NCBI GenBank assembly: GCA_017853235.1
Contig: JAFMJX010000105.1
Span: 1-6,536, forward strand
Length of the DNA: 6,536 nt
Reading direction: 5' to 3'
Source of the DNA: Chitinophagaceae bacterium
Lineage (GTDB): Bacteria; Bacteroidota; Bacteroidia; Chitinophagales; Chitinophagaceae
Below the pieces are notes generated by a model, which had not been told where the DNA came from, ran no database searches, and saw nothing but the letters and a program-made list of their open reading frames with translations. Position 1 is the first letter of the stretch. Each line of letters starts with the position of its first letter. Both the position numbers and the translations under genes were made by a program. This document shows, in pieces, positions 1 through 6,536 of the stretch.

Positions 1-317
1 CGGAGAATTTGAATAAAGGGAAGATGAACTTCAATCCAATTTTCAGGAATATATCCAGTTGTAAGGTTGCCCATACAAAAACCCCAAATCATGAGAATGC
101 CAATAATAAGGAGTCCTTGAATTTGAAAATTTTTGATATACCTATTGTTCAAATAATATCCTATCAAACTAATCAATAAGAGTCCAAATGAAATTTTTGG
201 AAGCAATTGAAGCCCATTTGACTCGCTCTCATACTGAAGCAGTAATCCCATACAAATACACAAGGAAACAAATAGCAAGGGATGTTCTGCCTTCCAATGT
301 GCTAAGGATTTTTCCAT
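1..317 (-). CDS. comEC: ComEC/Rec2-like competence membrane protein, N-terminal part (cut by window edge)
   Basis: This partial gene runs off the left edge; 105 residues are visible from the ATG at 317. It is too short and incomplete to have been listed as a full reading frame, but its frame is open to base 1. The start (MEKSLAHWKAEHPLLF) is a basic and aromatic stretch followed by three hydrophobic segments at about residues 13-28, 42-56 and 67-83. A short amphipathic part containing PENWIEVHLP follows. This layout, a Trp/Lys then Pro-rich lead-in before the first helix and a third helix ending in a Gly-containing turn, resembles the N-terminal DUF4131 region of Bacteroidota ComEC. In known members ComEC forms the inner-membrane channel that imports single-stranded DNA during natural transformation. 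The diagnostic Competence and metallo-beta-lactamase domains lie outside the window, so the call rests on N-terminal pattern only; another polytopic membrane protein is possible. The frame is open upstream to a stop at 446-444, so a longer product from a non-ATG start cannot be excluded. Confidence 0.55.
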   Translation of the reverse strand, partial: MEKSLAHWKAEHPLLFVSLCICMGLLLQYESESNGLQLLPKISFGLLLISLIGYYLNNRYIKNFQIQGLLIIGILMIWGFCMGNLTTGYIPENWIEVHLPFIQIL

Positions 318-337
318 GAAGGAATAGTATCCTTCAT
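316..337 (-). repeat. 8-bp perfect inverted repeat over the putative comEC start codon
   Basis: On the minus strand ATGAAGGA (337-330) and TCCTTCAT (323-316) are perfect reverse complements separated by six bases (TACTAT). The A and U of the proposed AUG at 317 lie in the 3' arm. In mRNA this could form a hairpin covering the start codon; in DNA it could be a dyad operator. No U-tract follows, so it does not look like an intrinsic terminator. Regulation is inferred, and a chance repeat is possible. Confidence 0.4.
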
Positions 338-406
338 TTCGATCAAATATTTTTCGGAAAATACGGGGCAATACCAATTTTTGACTCAATAAAAAACCCA
401 GTTCAT

Positions 407-1114
407 TTAACTGTTTTCCCCTATTAAAAATACCACCAACTTTTTATGCAAATCAGGAAGATGTGTTTTCCAGTGACTTGCGGTGGCGGTTATAATACTT
501 TCATGAGGTCCCGTGATGTCTACACCAATACAGATTTTTGTGGTAGGGTGTAAATTTTGAAGCAGGGCTTCTAATAGCTGGTTGTTGCGATAAGGAGTCT
601 CAATAAAAATTTGAGTACAACCTCTTTGTTTGGCGTCTATTTCTAAAGATTGAATTTTTTTCTTTCTTTCCACCGAGTCAATGGGTAAGTATCCATGAAA
701 TTGAAATAGTTGTCCATTCATACCACTGGCCATCAAGGATAATAAAATTGAAGAAGGCGCAAGGTATGGTTTTACGATCGCACCCATATTTTGTGCCGCC
801 GCAACCAATTGTTGTCCAGGGTCGGCAATCCCTGCACATCCTGCCTCAGAAATAATACCAATATTTTTACCTTCTTGTAATAGTTGTGTAAACACTTGAA
901 TTTGTGTTTGCTCTATTTTATGAATAGGATGCCATATGTAGTTATCAATCACCATTTCCTTCCATACCTTTTTAAAAAATCGACGTGTAGTTTTTTCGTT
1001 CTCTGCAAAAAAAGCATCACAGTGCTGTATCCATTCTTTTGTATTTGCTGGGATACTTTCCCAACCTTCTTCATGCAACAGCATGGGTAATAAATATACT
1101 TTTCCTAAATTCAT
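407..1114 (-). CDS. SAM-dependent methyltransferase, tetrapyrrole methylase fold (RsmI/YraL-like)
   Basis: This 235-residue protein belongs to the tetrapyrrole (corrin/porphyrin) methylase superfamily and is closest in motifs to RsmI/YraL, which 2'-O-methylates C1402 of 16S rRNA. The strongest evidence is SEAGCAGIADPG at residues 89-100, the counterpart of the RsmI SDAGTPGISDPG loop. It is followed by a PSS at 120-122, an MASG at 128-131, GYLP at 141-144 with a basic ERKKK after it, ETPYR at 172-176, and GPHES at 202-206 in place of the RsmI TKxHE. The usual N-terminal VATPIGNLxD motif is replaced by LLPMLLHEEG (8-17), and ENEKTTRRFFK (38-48) stands where RsmI has its AEDTR region. Together with the short length (RsmI is usually near 280), this points to the shorter Bacteroidota branch, whose substrate I cannot name; hence no symbol is given. 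It is probably cytoplasmic. Its ATG overlaps the stop of the EI24 gene by one base (TAATG), suggesting translational coupling. Confidence 0.85.
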   Translation of the reverse strand: MNLGKVYLLPMLLHEEGWESIPANTKEWIQHCDAFFAENEKTTRRFFKKVWKEMVIDNYIWHPIHKIEQTQIQVFTQLLQEGKNIGIISEAGCAGIADPGQQLVAAAQNMGAIVKPYLAPSSILLSLMASGMNGQLFQFHGYLPIDSVERKKKIQSLEIDAKQRGCTQIFIETPYRNNQLLEALLQNLHPTTKICIGVDITGPHESIITATASHWKTHLPDLHKKLVVFLIGENS

Positions 1115-1875
1115 TAATTATTATCTTTTACTTCTTGTGTATTTAAATGGGCAGCAATGAGCGCGTAAAATGGAGCAGTCATCCAGCCTATGATTGGCAA
1201 TAAATGGATAAGATAAAAAACAATACCATTGCCTATAGGTAAGCCTTTGTGGTTTCCAACATAAGTGGCAGAAGCAATTTTACTTTTCTTTTCCGTTGCC
1301 AAACCATAATCCAACATGCCATATCCTAAAAAATAACATTCCATAAGTATGGTAAAAATGGGTGTGAACCATCCTATTAAAGGAATCGAACAAAATAAAA
1401 CGATTGGTATTAAATACACCGTTTGCCAAAGCAGATTGGTTACATTTAATAGCAGCGCACGTTTTATTAATTTCTTATATGCATCTTGATCAAAAACAAA
1501 GGGTTCGTTTTTTTGAATCGCATCTATTTTTAAATGTAAATAAGAAAAGAATGGTGAAAATAAAAGCAGGAATAAATATTTGAATAGTGCAAAGTAAAAT
1601 AAAAATAAAGTAAACCAAAGCCAGAAGCTTCCCATTGTTATAAAAAATCCTAACCAATCGCTACTAATACTATCTAGCCAAGTTTTTAGTCCTGTTTTTA
1701 AAATAATCCATTCGATAAAATTACTTGAAGTGGCTCCAAAATAATTCATGCCAACAATAAATAGAACTGCATAAATAATACCTGGAATGATCATCCATTT
1801 CCACAATTTGTGTTGTAGAATAAAACGATGAGCTAAAAAATAAGCTCTGATAGATAAAATGAGTTCCTTTAACAA
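1114..1875 (-). CDS. EI24/CysZ-like polytopic inner-membrane protein
   Basis: This 253-residue membrane protein fits the EI24 family (which includes bacterial CysZ). Long hydrophobic stretches lie at about residues 27-47, 74-110, 140-190 and 213-244. The C-terminal pattern is characteristic: an aromatic-rich helix with YFLGYGMLDYGLA (181-193), a basic loop (EKKSKI, then a Gly-rich NHKGLPIGNG at 208-217), a helix with HLLPIIGW (224-231), and APFYALIAAHLN near the end. CysZ of Escherichia coli takes part in sulfate uptake, but no cysteine-biosynthesis genes are nearby, so that role should not be carried over; the substrate is unknown. The start is TTG at 1875: there is no ATG between it and the upp stop, and the resulting MLKELILSI is the kind of N-terminus seen in related proteins. 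The frame is continuous with upp apart from its stop. It is followed directly by the methyltransferase with a TAATG overlap. Confidence 0.8.
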   Translation of the reverse strand: MLKELILSIRAYFLAHRFILQHKLWKWMIIPGIIYAVLFIVGMNYFGATSSNFIEWIILKTGLKTWLDSISSDWLGFFITMGSFWLWFTLFLFYFALFKYLFLLLFSPFFSYLHLKIDAIQKNEPFVFDQDAYKKLIKRALLLNVTNLLWQTVYLIPIVLFCSIPLIGWFTPIFTILMECYFLGYGMLDYGLATEKKSKIASATYVGNHKGLPIGNGIVFYLIHLLPIIGWMTAPFYALIAAHLNTQEVKDNN

Positions 1876-1911
1876 AGGGCTGGTTTTGTAATAAAGATAC
1901 GAACTCCCAAT

Positions 1912-2565
1912 TTAGGATTGCATTTTAGTCCCATATGCTAGGTCGCCTGCATCTCCTAAACCAGGTACGATATAGCTTTTATCGTTTAAAGTGTCATCAA
2001 TATCTCCACACCAAATAGGGATATTTTTGCCTAAGGCTGCTTCTACTGTTTCAATCCCTTTTTTACTTGCAATTGCTACTGCAATATGAATTTCCTTCGG
2101 CTTTTGTGTTTTAGTGATTGCCTGAATCGTTTCCACTAAGGAAGCTCCAGTAGCTAACATAGGATCCGCTACAATCAAAATACGATTGTTTAAATCGGGG
2201 CAACTTAAATATTCTATGCTTATTTCAAAACTACCATCAGGATGATGTTTGCGATAAGCAGATATAAATGCATTGTCCGCTTTGTCAAAATAATTTAACA
2301 TTCCTTGATGTAATGGCAATCCTGCTCTTAGCACAGTAGCAATAACAGGCTGCTCCGCTAACACTTTAGAATCATGAATGCCTAATGGGGTAGTGGTAGC
2401 GTTTAATTTGCTTGGTAGCCCTTTACTCATTTCATAAGCAATCACTTCTCCAATGCGTTCTATATTTCTTCTAAAGCGCATCCTATCTTTTTGAACAGAT
2501 ACATCTCTAATTTCTGCTATCCAATTACTTAATAAACTGTGCTTTTCGCTCAAATGATGTACCAT
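1912..2565 (-). CDS. upp: Uracil phosphoribosyltransferase
   Basis: This cytoplasmic pyrimidine-salvage enzyme converts uracil and PRPP into UMP and pyrophosphate. At 217 residues it is close to the usual family length (about 208-210 in many bacteria). The PRPP-binding loop is ILIVADPMLATGAS (129-142), the family's VDPMLATGxS with Ala before the Asp. The uracil-binding C-terminal motif is PGLGDAGDLAYGT (201-213). RAGLP at 80-84 and a basic RMRFRRNIERIGE (28-40) also match the family. The version with LAY instead of RIF after GDAGD is what I expect in Bacteroidota. The ATG at 2565 gives a full-length product and has a promoter-like TAGATTTG upstream with an A-rich leader. It follows ade, so two base-salvage genes are adjacent. 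A PyrR regulator is unlikely because the C-terminal uracil motif is that of UPRT. Confidence 0.96.
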   Translation of the reverse strand: MVHHLSEKHSLLSNWIAEIRDVSVQKDRMRFRRNIERIGEVIAYEMSKGLPSKLNATTTPLGIHDSKVLAEQPVIATVLRAGLPLHQGMLNYFDKADNAFISAYRKHHPDGSFEISIEYLSCPDLNNRILIVADPMLATGASLVETIQAITKTQKPKEIHIAVAIASKKGIETVEAALGKNIPIWCGDIDDTLNDKSYIVPGLGDAGDLAYGTKMQS

Positions 2566-2582
2566 ACGATGCTTATTTTTTT

Positions 2583-2590
2583 CAAATCTA
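2583..2590 (-). promoter_or_regulatory. Candidate Bacteroidota -7 promoter element upstream of upp
   Basis: The 42-nt gap between ade and upp holds TAGATTTG, an exact match to the Bacteroidota -7 consensus TAnnTTTG, ending 17 nt before the upp ATG. This would give a leader of roughly 11-13 nt containing a run of seven A's, an A-rich context typical of start regions in this phylum. I see no good TTTG at the expected -33 distance (the nearest TTTG lies only 12 nt upstream), so the match is half of a promoter. It implies that upp and the genes after it could be transcribed independently of ade. Confidence 0.4.
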
Positions 2591-2607
2591 AGTTTCTTCT
2601 ATCAAAA

Positions 2608-4242
2608 TTAAAATAATTTAAACTGATCTCCATCAAACAAGCCTTTGTCACTTAATTTCAAATGAGGAATCACTAATAATGCCATGAAACTAAGTGTCAT
2701 AAAGGGGGACCCCAAGGAACTTCCTAAATCCTTGGACATTTTATCAATAATGGTATAATCGGCTGCTACTTGGTATGGATCTTGATGACTCATCAATCCA
2801 GCCACAGGCAGTCCTAATACATTTTCGGATTGGGCTGTAACACAACTCACTCCTCCCTTTTCTTGTATGACTAAATTAATAGCTTTTGCAATACTTTCAT
2901 CTTCTACTCCTATGGCAATTATATTATGACTATCATGAGCCACGGTAGAAGCGATAGCGCCTTCTTTAAACCCAAAATTTTTAATAAAAGCAATTTTTGG
3001 AGGTGCTTGAAAATATCTATTATAAACTACCATTTTTAAAATATCGGTTTGTGTGTTGGAAATCAATAAATTATTTTCAATGCATGGAGTACACCATAAA
3101 CAATTTGTAATCAATTGTCCGTCGATGGCTTGGATAACAGGGATCAATCCTTCATTTTGAGGATATTCTTTTGGGCTCAATTGAAGATGTGCAACATCAA
3201 TGGGACTGGCGTCAAATTGATTGATGGCCTCTTCGGCAATATGCGGAATCAAACTTTTTCCTTCAATAGCTACTAATTTTCCCTTGATATAAGTTTGAAG
3301 CACTTCAAATTGGACCAAATCTTTTACTACAATAAAATTAGCAGGATCCTTGGGCAGCAACATGCCTGTGGGAAGTTTATAATGTATGACCGGGTTGATG
3401 CATGCGGCTCTTAAAATATTAAAAACGTCAAGTCCCTTAGCTACCGCGCGTGCACACAATTGATTGATATGTCCTTCCACCAAACTATCAGGATGCTTAT
3501 CATCGCTGCACAACATCATCATGTGAGGATGATCATCTATTAATTCATATAAAGCTTCAAAATTTTTTGCAGCACTTCCTTCTCTAATTAATATTTTCAT
3601 GCCATAGCTTAATTTGTCAATGGCTTCTTCTATCGTAAAGCATTCATGATCGGTACTAATACCTGCTTCGATATATTTTTTGGCATCTTCGCCTCTTAAT
3701 CCAGGTGCATGCCCATCCACAGGTTTTCCTGCTTTATGTGCTGCTCTTATTTTTTTCATGACTTCGGAATCAGCATATAACACTCCTGGAAAATTCATCA
3801 TTTCACTTAAATAGAAAATATCTTCCAAAGCAAGTAGCTGGCTTACTTGATCACTATCAATAGCGGCACCCGCAGTTTCAAATGCGGTGGCGGGTACACA
3901 ACTTGGTGCACCAAAGAAAAAATGAAATGGAACTTTTTTGCCATTCTGAATCATATAATGAACACCTTCCATTCCGCACACATTTGCGATTTCATGAGGA
4001 TCACTGATAGTGCCAATAGTTCCATGTGTGACGGCTATTCTAGCAAAAGAGCTAGGGATAAGCATACTGCTTTCGACATGAACATGACTGTCAATGAATC
4101 CCGGCAAAATATATTGATTGGGGGCTTCAGTACACGAGGTAACACTTGCAATAATTCCGTCTTCTATAGTCACTATAGCTGGAAAAATTTGTTTGCCTAA
4201 AATATCTACATATTGTCCAGTAACCTTAAAATGGGTACTCAT
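2608..4242 (-). CDS. ade: Adenine deaminase
   Basis: This 544-residue cytoplasmic metalloenzyme of the amidohydrolase superfamily deaminates adenine to hypoxanthine and ammonia, feeding purine salvage. The domains are in family order. An N-terminal beta-sandwich part comes first, then the metal-binding PGFIDSHVHVESSM (47-60, with H53 and H55), then SDPHEIANV (80-88), DGHAPG (176-181, H178), STDHE (197-201) and CSDDKHPDSL (245-254) with the catalytic Asp region. The Ade-specific C-terminal domain contains VAHDSHNIIAIG (434-445) and ends with SPFMTLSFMALLVIPHLKL (512-530), which separates Ade from other amidohydrolases such as dihydroorotase or guanine deaminase. All expected motifs are present and length is normal for the family (about 540-590). 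Its ATG lies 14 nt after the double stop (TAATAA) of the DUF5916 gene, so the two are probably co-transcribed. No promoter or ribosome-binding site stands out in that gap. Confidence 0.97.
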   Translation of the reverse strand: MSTHFKVTGQYVDILGKQIFPAIVTIEDGIIASVTSCTEAPNQYILPGFIDSHVHVESSMLIPSSFARIAVTHGTIGTISDPHEIANVCGMEGVHYMIQNGKKVPFHFFFGAPSCVPATAFETAGAAIDSDQVSQLLALEDIFYLSEMMNFPGVLYADSEVMKKIRAAHKAGKPVDGHAPGLRGEDAKKYIEAGISTDHECFTIEEAIDKLSYGMKILIREGSAAKNFEALYELIDDHPHMMMLCSDDKHPDSLVEGHINQLCARAVAKGLDVFNILRAACINPVIHYKLPTGMLLPKDPANFIVVKDLVQFEVLQTYIKGKLVAIEGKSLIPHIAEEAINQFDASPIDVAHLQLSPKEYPQNEGLIPVIQAIDGQLITNCLWCTPCIENNLLISNTQTDILKMVVYNRYFQAPPKIAFIKNFGFKEGAIASTVAHDSHNIIAIGVEDESIAKAINLVIQEKGGVSCVTAQSENVLGLPVAGLMSHQDPYQVAADYTIIDKMSKDLGSSLGSPFMTLSFMALLVIPHLKLSDKGLFDGDQFKLF

Positions 4243-4256
4243 GGTTGTGGGGTTTA

Positions 4257-6479
4257 TTATAAATTAAACCAGTAACTGAACTTAAAGATAAGGGCTCTAT
4301 TTTTATTTTTGAATAAAGGGTCTGTAAAATAATTATCAGTGTATACTAAATAAAAATCACTCATTGGACGATATCTGTATTGTAAGCGGCTATTAATATT
4401 AAAGTTATTGCTTTGTGTATTGTATTGTATAAAGCTGGTCCAAAAAAGTTTAGTATTAAAATTGTATTCTATTCTTGGAGCTATTAACAAAAGCTTAGCA
4501 GATCCGTACGGATGTGGTAGGCTAATTTCATTGAGTTGACAATTGATGTCAATATTTAAATGCGGTTGATTCCGCCAACTTATTCCAAGCCCCCAACCTT
4601 GAACAGTACCATTATAATACTCTCCTACAAACAAACCCGCACGATAACTAAATAGTTTTCGCATATCAGAAAAATACATCAAATTGTAATTGGTGTATTG
4701 ATATTTGCCAACAGGTAATGGTTTTCCATCAGCAGGTTGTGTTGCGTATAATAAATTTAAATTGTTATTGGAAGTAGTTAAACTAACCCCGGATGAATTT
4801 TTCATTTCCACACTTACTTTCATGTTTAATTCATTTTCGTTGAAAGTATTGTCTGGAGTAAAATTCATAAACTCCTCCAGGTTCAGTTGGATTCTACCAA
4901 TGGGCCCTTTTGAAAAAAATATTTTATGTGAAATATTTCCAAAGAAATTTTTATAGCCTTGTCTAATTACTGTATCCCTCATGGCATCGTAATTTTCTAT
5001 TCGTTGCACATATCCCATATCGGTATAGTAATTTTTTCCAACATTACCTACATAAGCCGTATAGGTAGTGTTTTTAATGGTTCTAGTGATACTAGCATCC
5101 ACATATCCGTTCAAATTTTGAATGGTTGGTTTGATGGACTGATGGTAAGTGATATTTGCATTTTTTGTTCCATCGCTATTGGTATATTCTAAACTTACAC
5201 CAGCATTGCGCCCATATCTGTCTAAAGGGTTGAGTGTCGCTTTTTCTTGAGAAATAAAATTTTCTCTATTTAAAAAATATCCTTTAATAACAGATCTTGC
5301 CCAAAATCTTTTTTGAATGGTGAAAGCCGTGAAGTTTTCGGGAGAATAATCTCCCTTTTTTCCAGTTTGCATATTCATCACTCCAATTCGAACACTAGGG
5401 GATAAATTCCCAGAAAGCCTTGCTCCAATTAAAATAGGAATTTGATTTCCTTGTTTATCTAATCCAATAGTTCTGGAATAAAAAGGACGATACAATGGAT
5501 TCCCAAATCCTGCAAATAGGTCCGCATTTTCCATAAAAAAATTTCTTTTTTCAGGAAGGAAAATATTGAATCTAGTTAGGTTAGTGACTTGTTGGTCAAT
5601 TTCTACTTGTGAAAAATCAGGATTTACCGTGACATCCATATTTAAGGAGGAATTCAAAGTAAATTTAGCATCAAAACCTGCATTGCATGTTCCGCCATGC
5701 GCATTTGCATTTTCATGATCTTGCGTCACATTACCAGTTACAAAAGGTTGTAAAATGATATTATTATTATTAGGGGGTAGATTACTTGGGAAATGGACTA
5801 TTCCTGTATATCCCAAATCATAGGAATGAAAAGTAGGCACTACTCTGGTCCAACAACTGTATTCGTTGGATTTAAAATCAGCTCTTAAAAAATTAATGCC
5901 CCAAGTTCTTTGTTGCTCATTATATCTTAAGGATTTAAATGGAATGGCAATTTCGGCAATCCAATAGTCTTGATAAATTTTAGTGGCGGAGTACCATCTT
6001 GTATCCCAACTCCAAGTTGGTTTTTCTTCCCCATTGGCAGTCAATTGATCCTCAGACTGAACATTGGAGGCTGTTAATACAAAAAAGAAACCATTGGTTT
6101 TTTGATTCAAAGGGTCTAATACAATTGAAATGCCATCACTTCCTTCATAACCTACATCTCTTTTTAAGCTTTTTATAAGCTGATCCCCTTTACTATGCAC
6201 AATAAAAGCGAAGTACATATTTTTATCGTCAAACGTACACATGGCTTCGGTTTCTTGTTGTGGCTTGCCAATATTATTTGGATATTTTTTATTGTCAATG
6301 CTTACTTTTTGTGCTTGTTTCCATATGGGCTCATCTAGCAAACCATCAATTTTGATTTCAGAACTTGTCGCTGTAATATTTAATTGAAATTGCTTTTGAA
6401 AATCAGAAATATTTTGACCTACTCCAGTTGTAGCAAATAATACAATAATCAAATTAAAAATTAAAAAACGTTGAATCAT
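4257..6479 (-). CDS. DUF5916 outer-membrane protein with CBM9-like N-terminal domain
   Basis: This 740-residue exported protein has unknown function. I start it at the ATG at 6479: MIQRFLIFNLIIVLFATTGV is a standard signal peptide (short basic start, hydrophobic core), with cleavage likely near VGQ-N at about residue 22. A longer in-frame start at 6530 would put 17 extra residues before it. Mature residues from about 40 to 230 form a CBM9/DOMON-like sandwich: IDGLLDEPIW (44-53), FDDKNMYFAF, DGISIVLDP (115-123), and WIAEIAIPFKSLRY (173-186). The rest is the DUF5916 region, with VNPDFSQVEIDQQ (285-297) and the hallmark LPEKRNFFMENADLF (308-322). Many alternating aromatic beta-strands follow and the chain ends in FSYWFNL, as expected of an outer-membrane beta-barrel. 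Relatives are common in Bacteroidota and often called hydrolase or carbohydrate-binding, but I see no catalytic motif. It ends with tandem stops (TAATAA) just before ade. Confidence 0.88.
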   Translation of the reverse strand: MIQRFLIFNLIIVLFATTGVGQNISDFQKQFQLNITATSSEIKIDGLLDEPIWKQAQKVSIDNKKYPNNIGKPQQETEAMCTFDDKNMYFAFIVHSKGDQLIKSLKRDVGYEGSDGISIVLDPLNQKTNGFFFVLTASNVQSEDQLTANGEEKPTWSWDTRWYSATKIYQDYWIAEIAIPFKSLRYNEQQRTWGINFLRADFKSNEYSCWTRVVPTFHSYDLGYTGIVHFPSNLPPNNNNIILQPFVTGNVTQDHENANAHGGTCNAGFDAKFTLNSSLNMDVTVNPDFSQVEIDQQVTNLTRFNIFLPEKRNFFMENADLFAGFGNPLYRPFYSRTIGLDKQGNQIPILIGARLSGNLSPSVRIGVMNMQTGKKGDYSPENFTAFTIQKRFWARSVIKGYFLNRENFISQEKATLNPLDRYGRNAGVSLEYTNSDGTKNANITYHQSIKPTIQNLNGYVDASITRTIKNTTYTAYVGNVGKNYYTDMGYVQRIENYDAMRDTVIRQGYKNFFGNISHKIFFSKGPIGRIQLNLEEFMNFTPDNTFNENELNMKVSVEMKNSSGVSLTTSNNNLNLLYATQPADGKPLPVGKYQYTNYNLMYFSDMRKLFSYRAGLFVGEYYNGTVQGWGLGISWRNQPHLNIDINCQLNEISLPHPYGSAKLLLIAPRIEYNFNTKLFWTSFIQYNTQSNNFNINSRLQYRYRPMSDFYLVYTDNYFTDPLFKNKNRALIFKFSYWFNL

Positions 6480-6536
6480 GTAAAATATTAAAGTGTTGCA
6501 AATATCACAGAACTTCTTAAATAATTGCATCAGATT

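Noticed and set aside
884..1090. Plus-strand open frame of 68 codons
   Set aside because: It lies opposite the well-supported methyltransferase gene, its translation shows no recognisable motif, and it is rich in residues produced by complementing that gene.
1114..1875. Naming the EI24-like gene cysZ with a sulfate transport role
   Set aside because: The family match is good, but no sulfate assimilation genes are nearby and the family is broad, so the specific function is not supported.
1892..1899. TATCTTTA upstream of the EI24 gene as a promoter element
   Set aside because: It lacks the final G of TAnnTTTG, has no supporting -33 element, and lies in a 36-nt gap that looks like the inside of an operon.
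3847..4200. Plus-strand open frame of 117 codons
   Set aside because: It is entirely antisense to the conserved metal-binding part of ade, which accounts for the lack of stops; no family resemblance.
4705..5192. Two plus-strand open frames (4705-4956 and 4959-5192) nearly end to end
   Set aside because: Both are opposite the beta-barrel part of the DUF5916 gene, have no recognisable domains, and are explained by chance openness in AT-rich sequence.
5759..5772. Short ATT-type trinucleotide run as a variable repeat
   Set aside because: It holds only about four units and encodes the short Asn run in the DUF5916 linker; too short to call a phase-variable tract.
6499..6506. GATATTTG as a promoter -7 element for the DUF5916 gene
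   Set aside because: It differs from TAnnTTTG at the first base and there is no TTTG at the -33 distance, so it is too weak to list as a feature.

Overview
The window looks like an ordinary chromosomal segment from a member of the Bacteroidota. I lean towards a Chitinophagaceae-like relative, but that narrower placement is tentative. The grounds are AT-rich DNA (judged by eye), a DUF5916-type outer-membrane protein (a family typical of this phylum), Bacteroidota-style versions of the other proteins, no clear Shine-Dalgarno sequences, and one good match to the Bacteroidota promoter element TAnnTTTG. All six genes lie on the minus strand, so transcription runs from the right end to the left. 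Almost all of the sequence is coding. I see no tRNA or rRNA, mobile element, CRISPR array or phage signature.

In order of transcription: (1) 6479-4257, a secreted or outer-membrane DUF5916 protein with an N-terminal CBM9-like domain; (2) after 14 nt, 4242-2608, adenine deaminase (ade); (3) after 42 nt holding a probable promoter, 2565-1912, uracil phosphoribosyltransferase (upp); (4) after 36 nt, in the same frame as upp, 1875-1114, an EI24/CysZ-like membrane protein that appears to start with TTG; (5) overlapping it by one base (TAATG), 1114-407, a tetrapyrrole-methylase-fold (RsmI/YraL-like) SAM-dependent methyltransferase; (6) from about 317 to beyond the left edge, the N-terminus of a multi-pass membrane protein that resembles ComEC/Rec2.

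Two adjacent genes share a theme of nucleobase salvage. Ade turns adenine into hypoxanthine, and Upp turns uracil plus PRPP into UMP. The remaining genes are probably neighbours in a compact same-strand run rather than one pathway. I found no convincing new multi-gene system. The points most worth a second look are small-scale: an 8-bp perfect inverted repeat across the probable comEC start codon, the non-ATG start of the EI24 gene in frame with upp, the choice of start for the DUF5916 gene, and the promoter-like element in front of upp.
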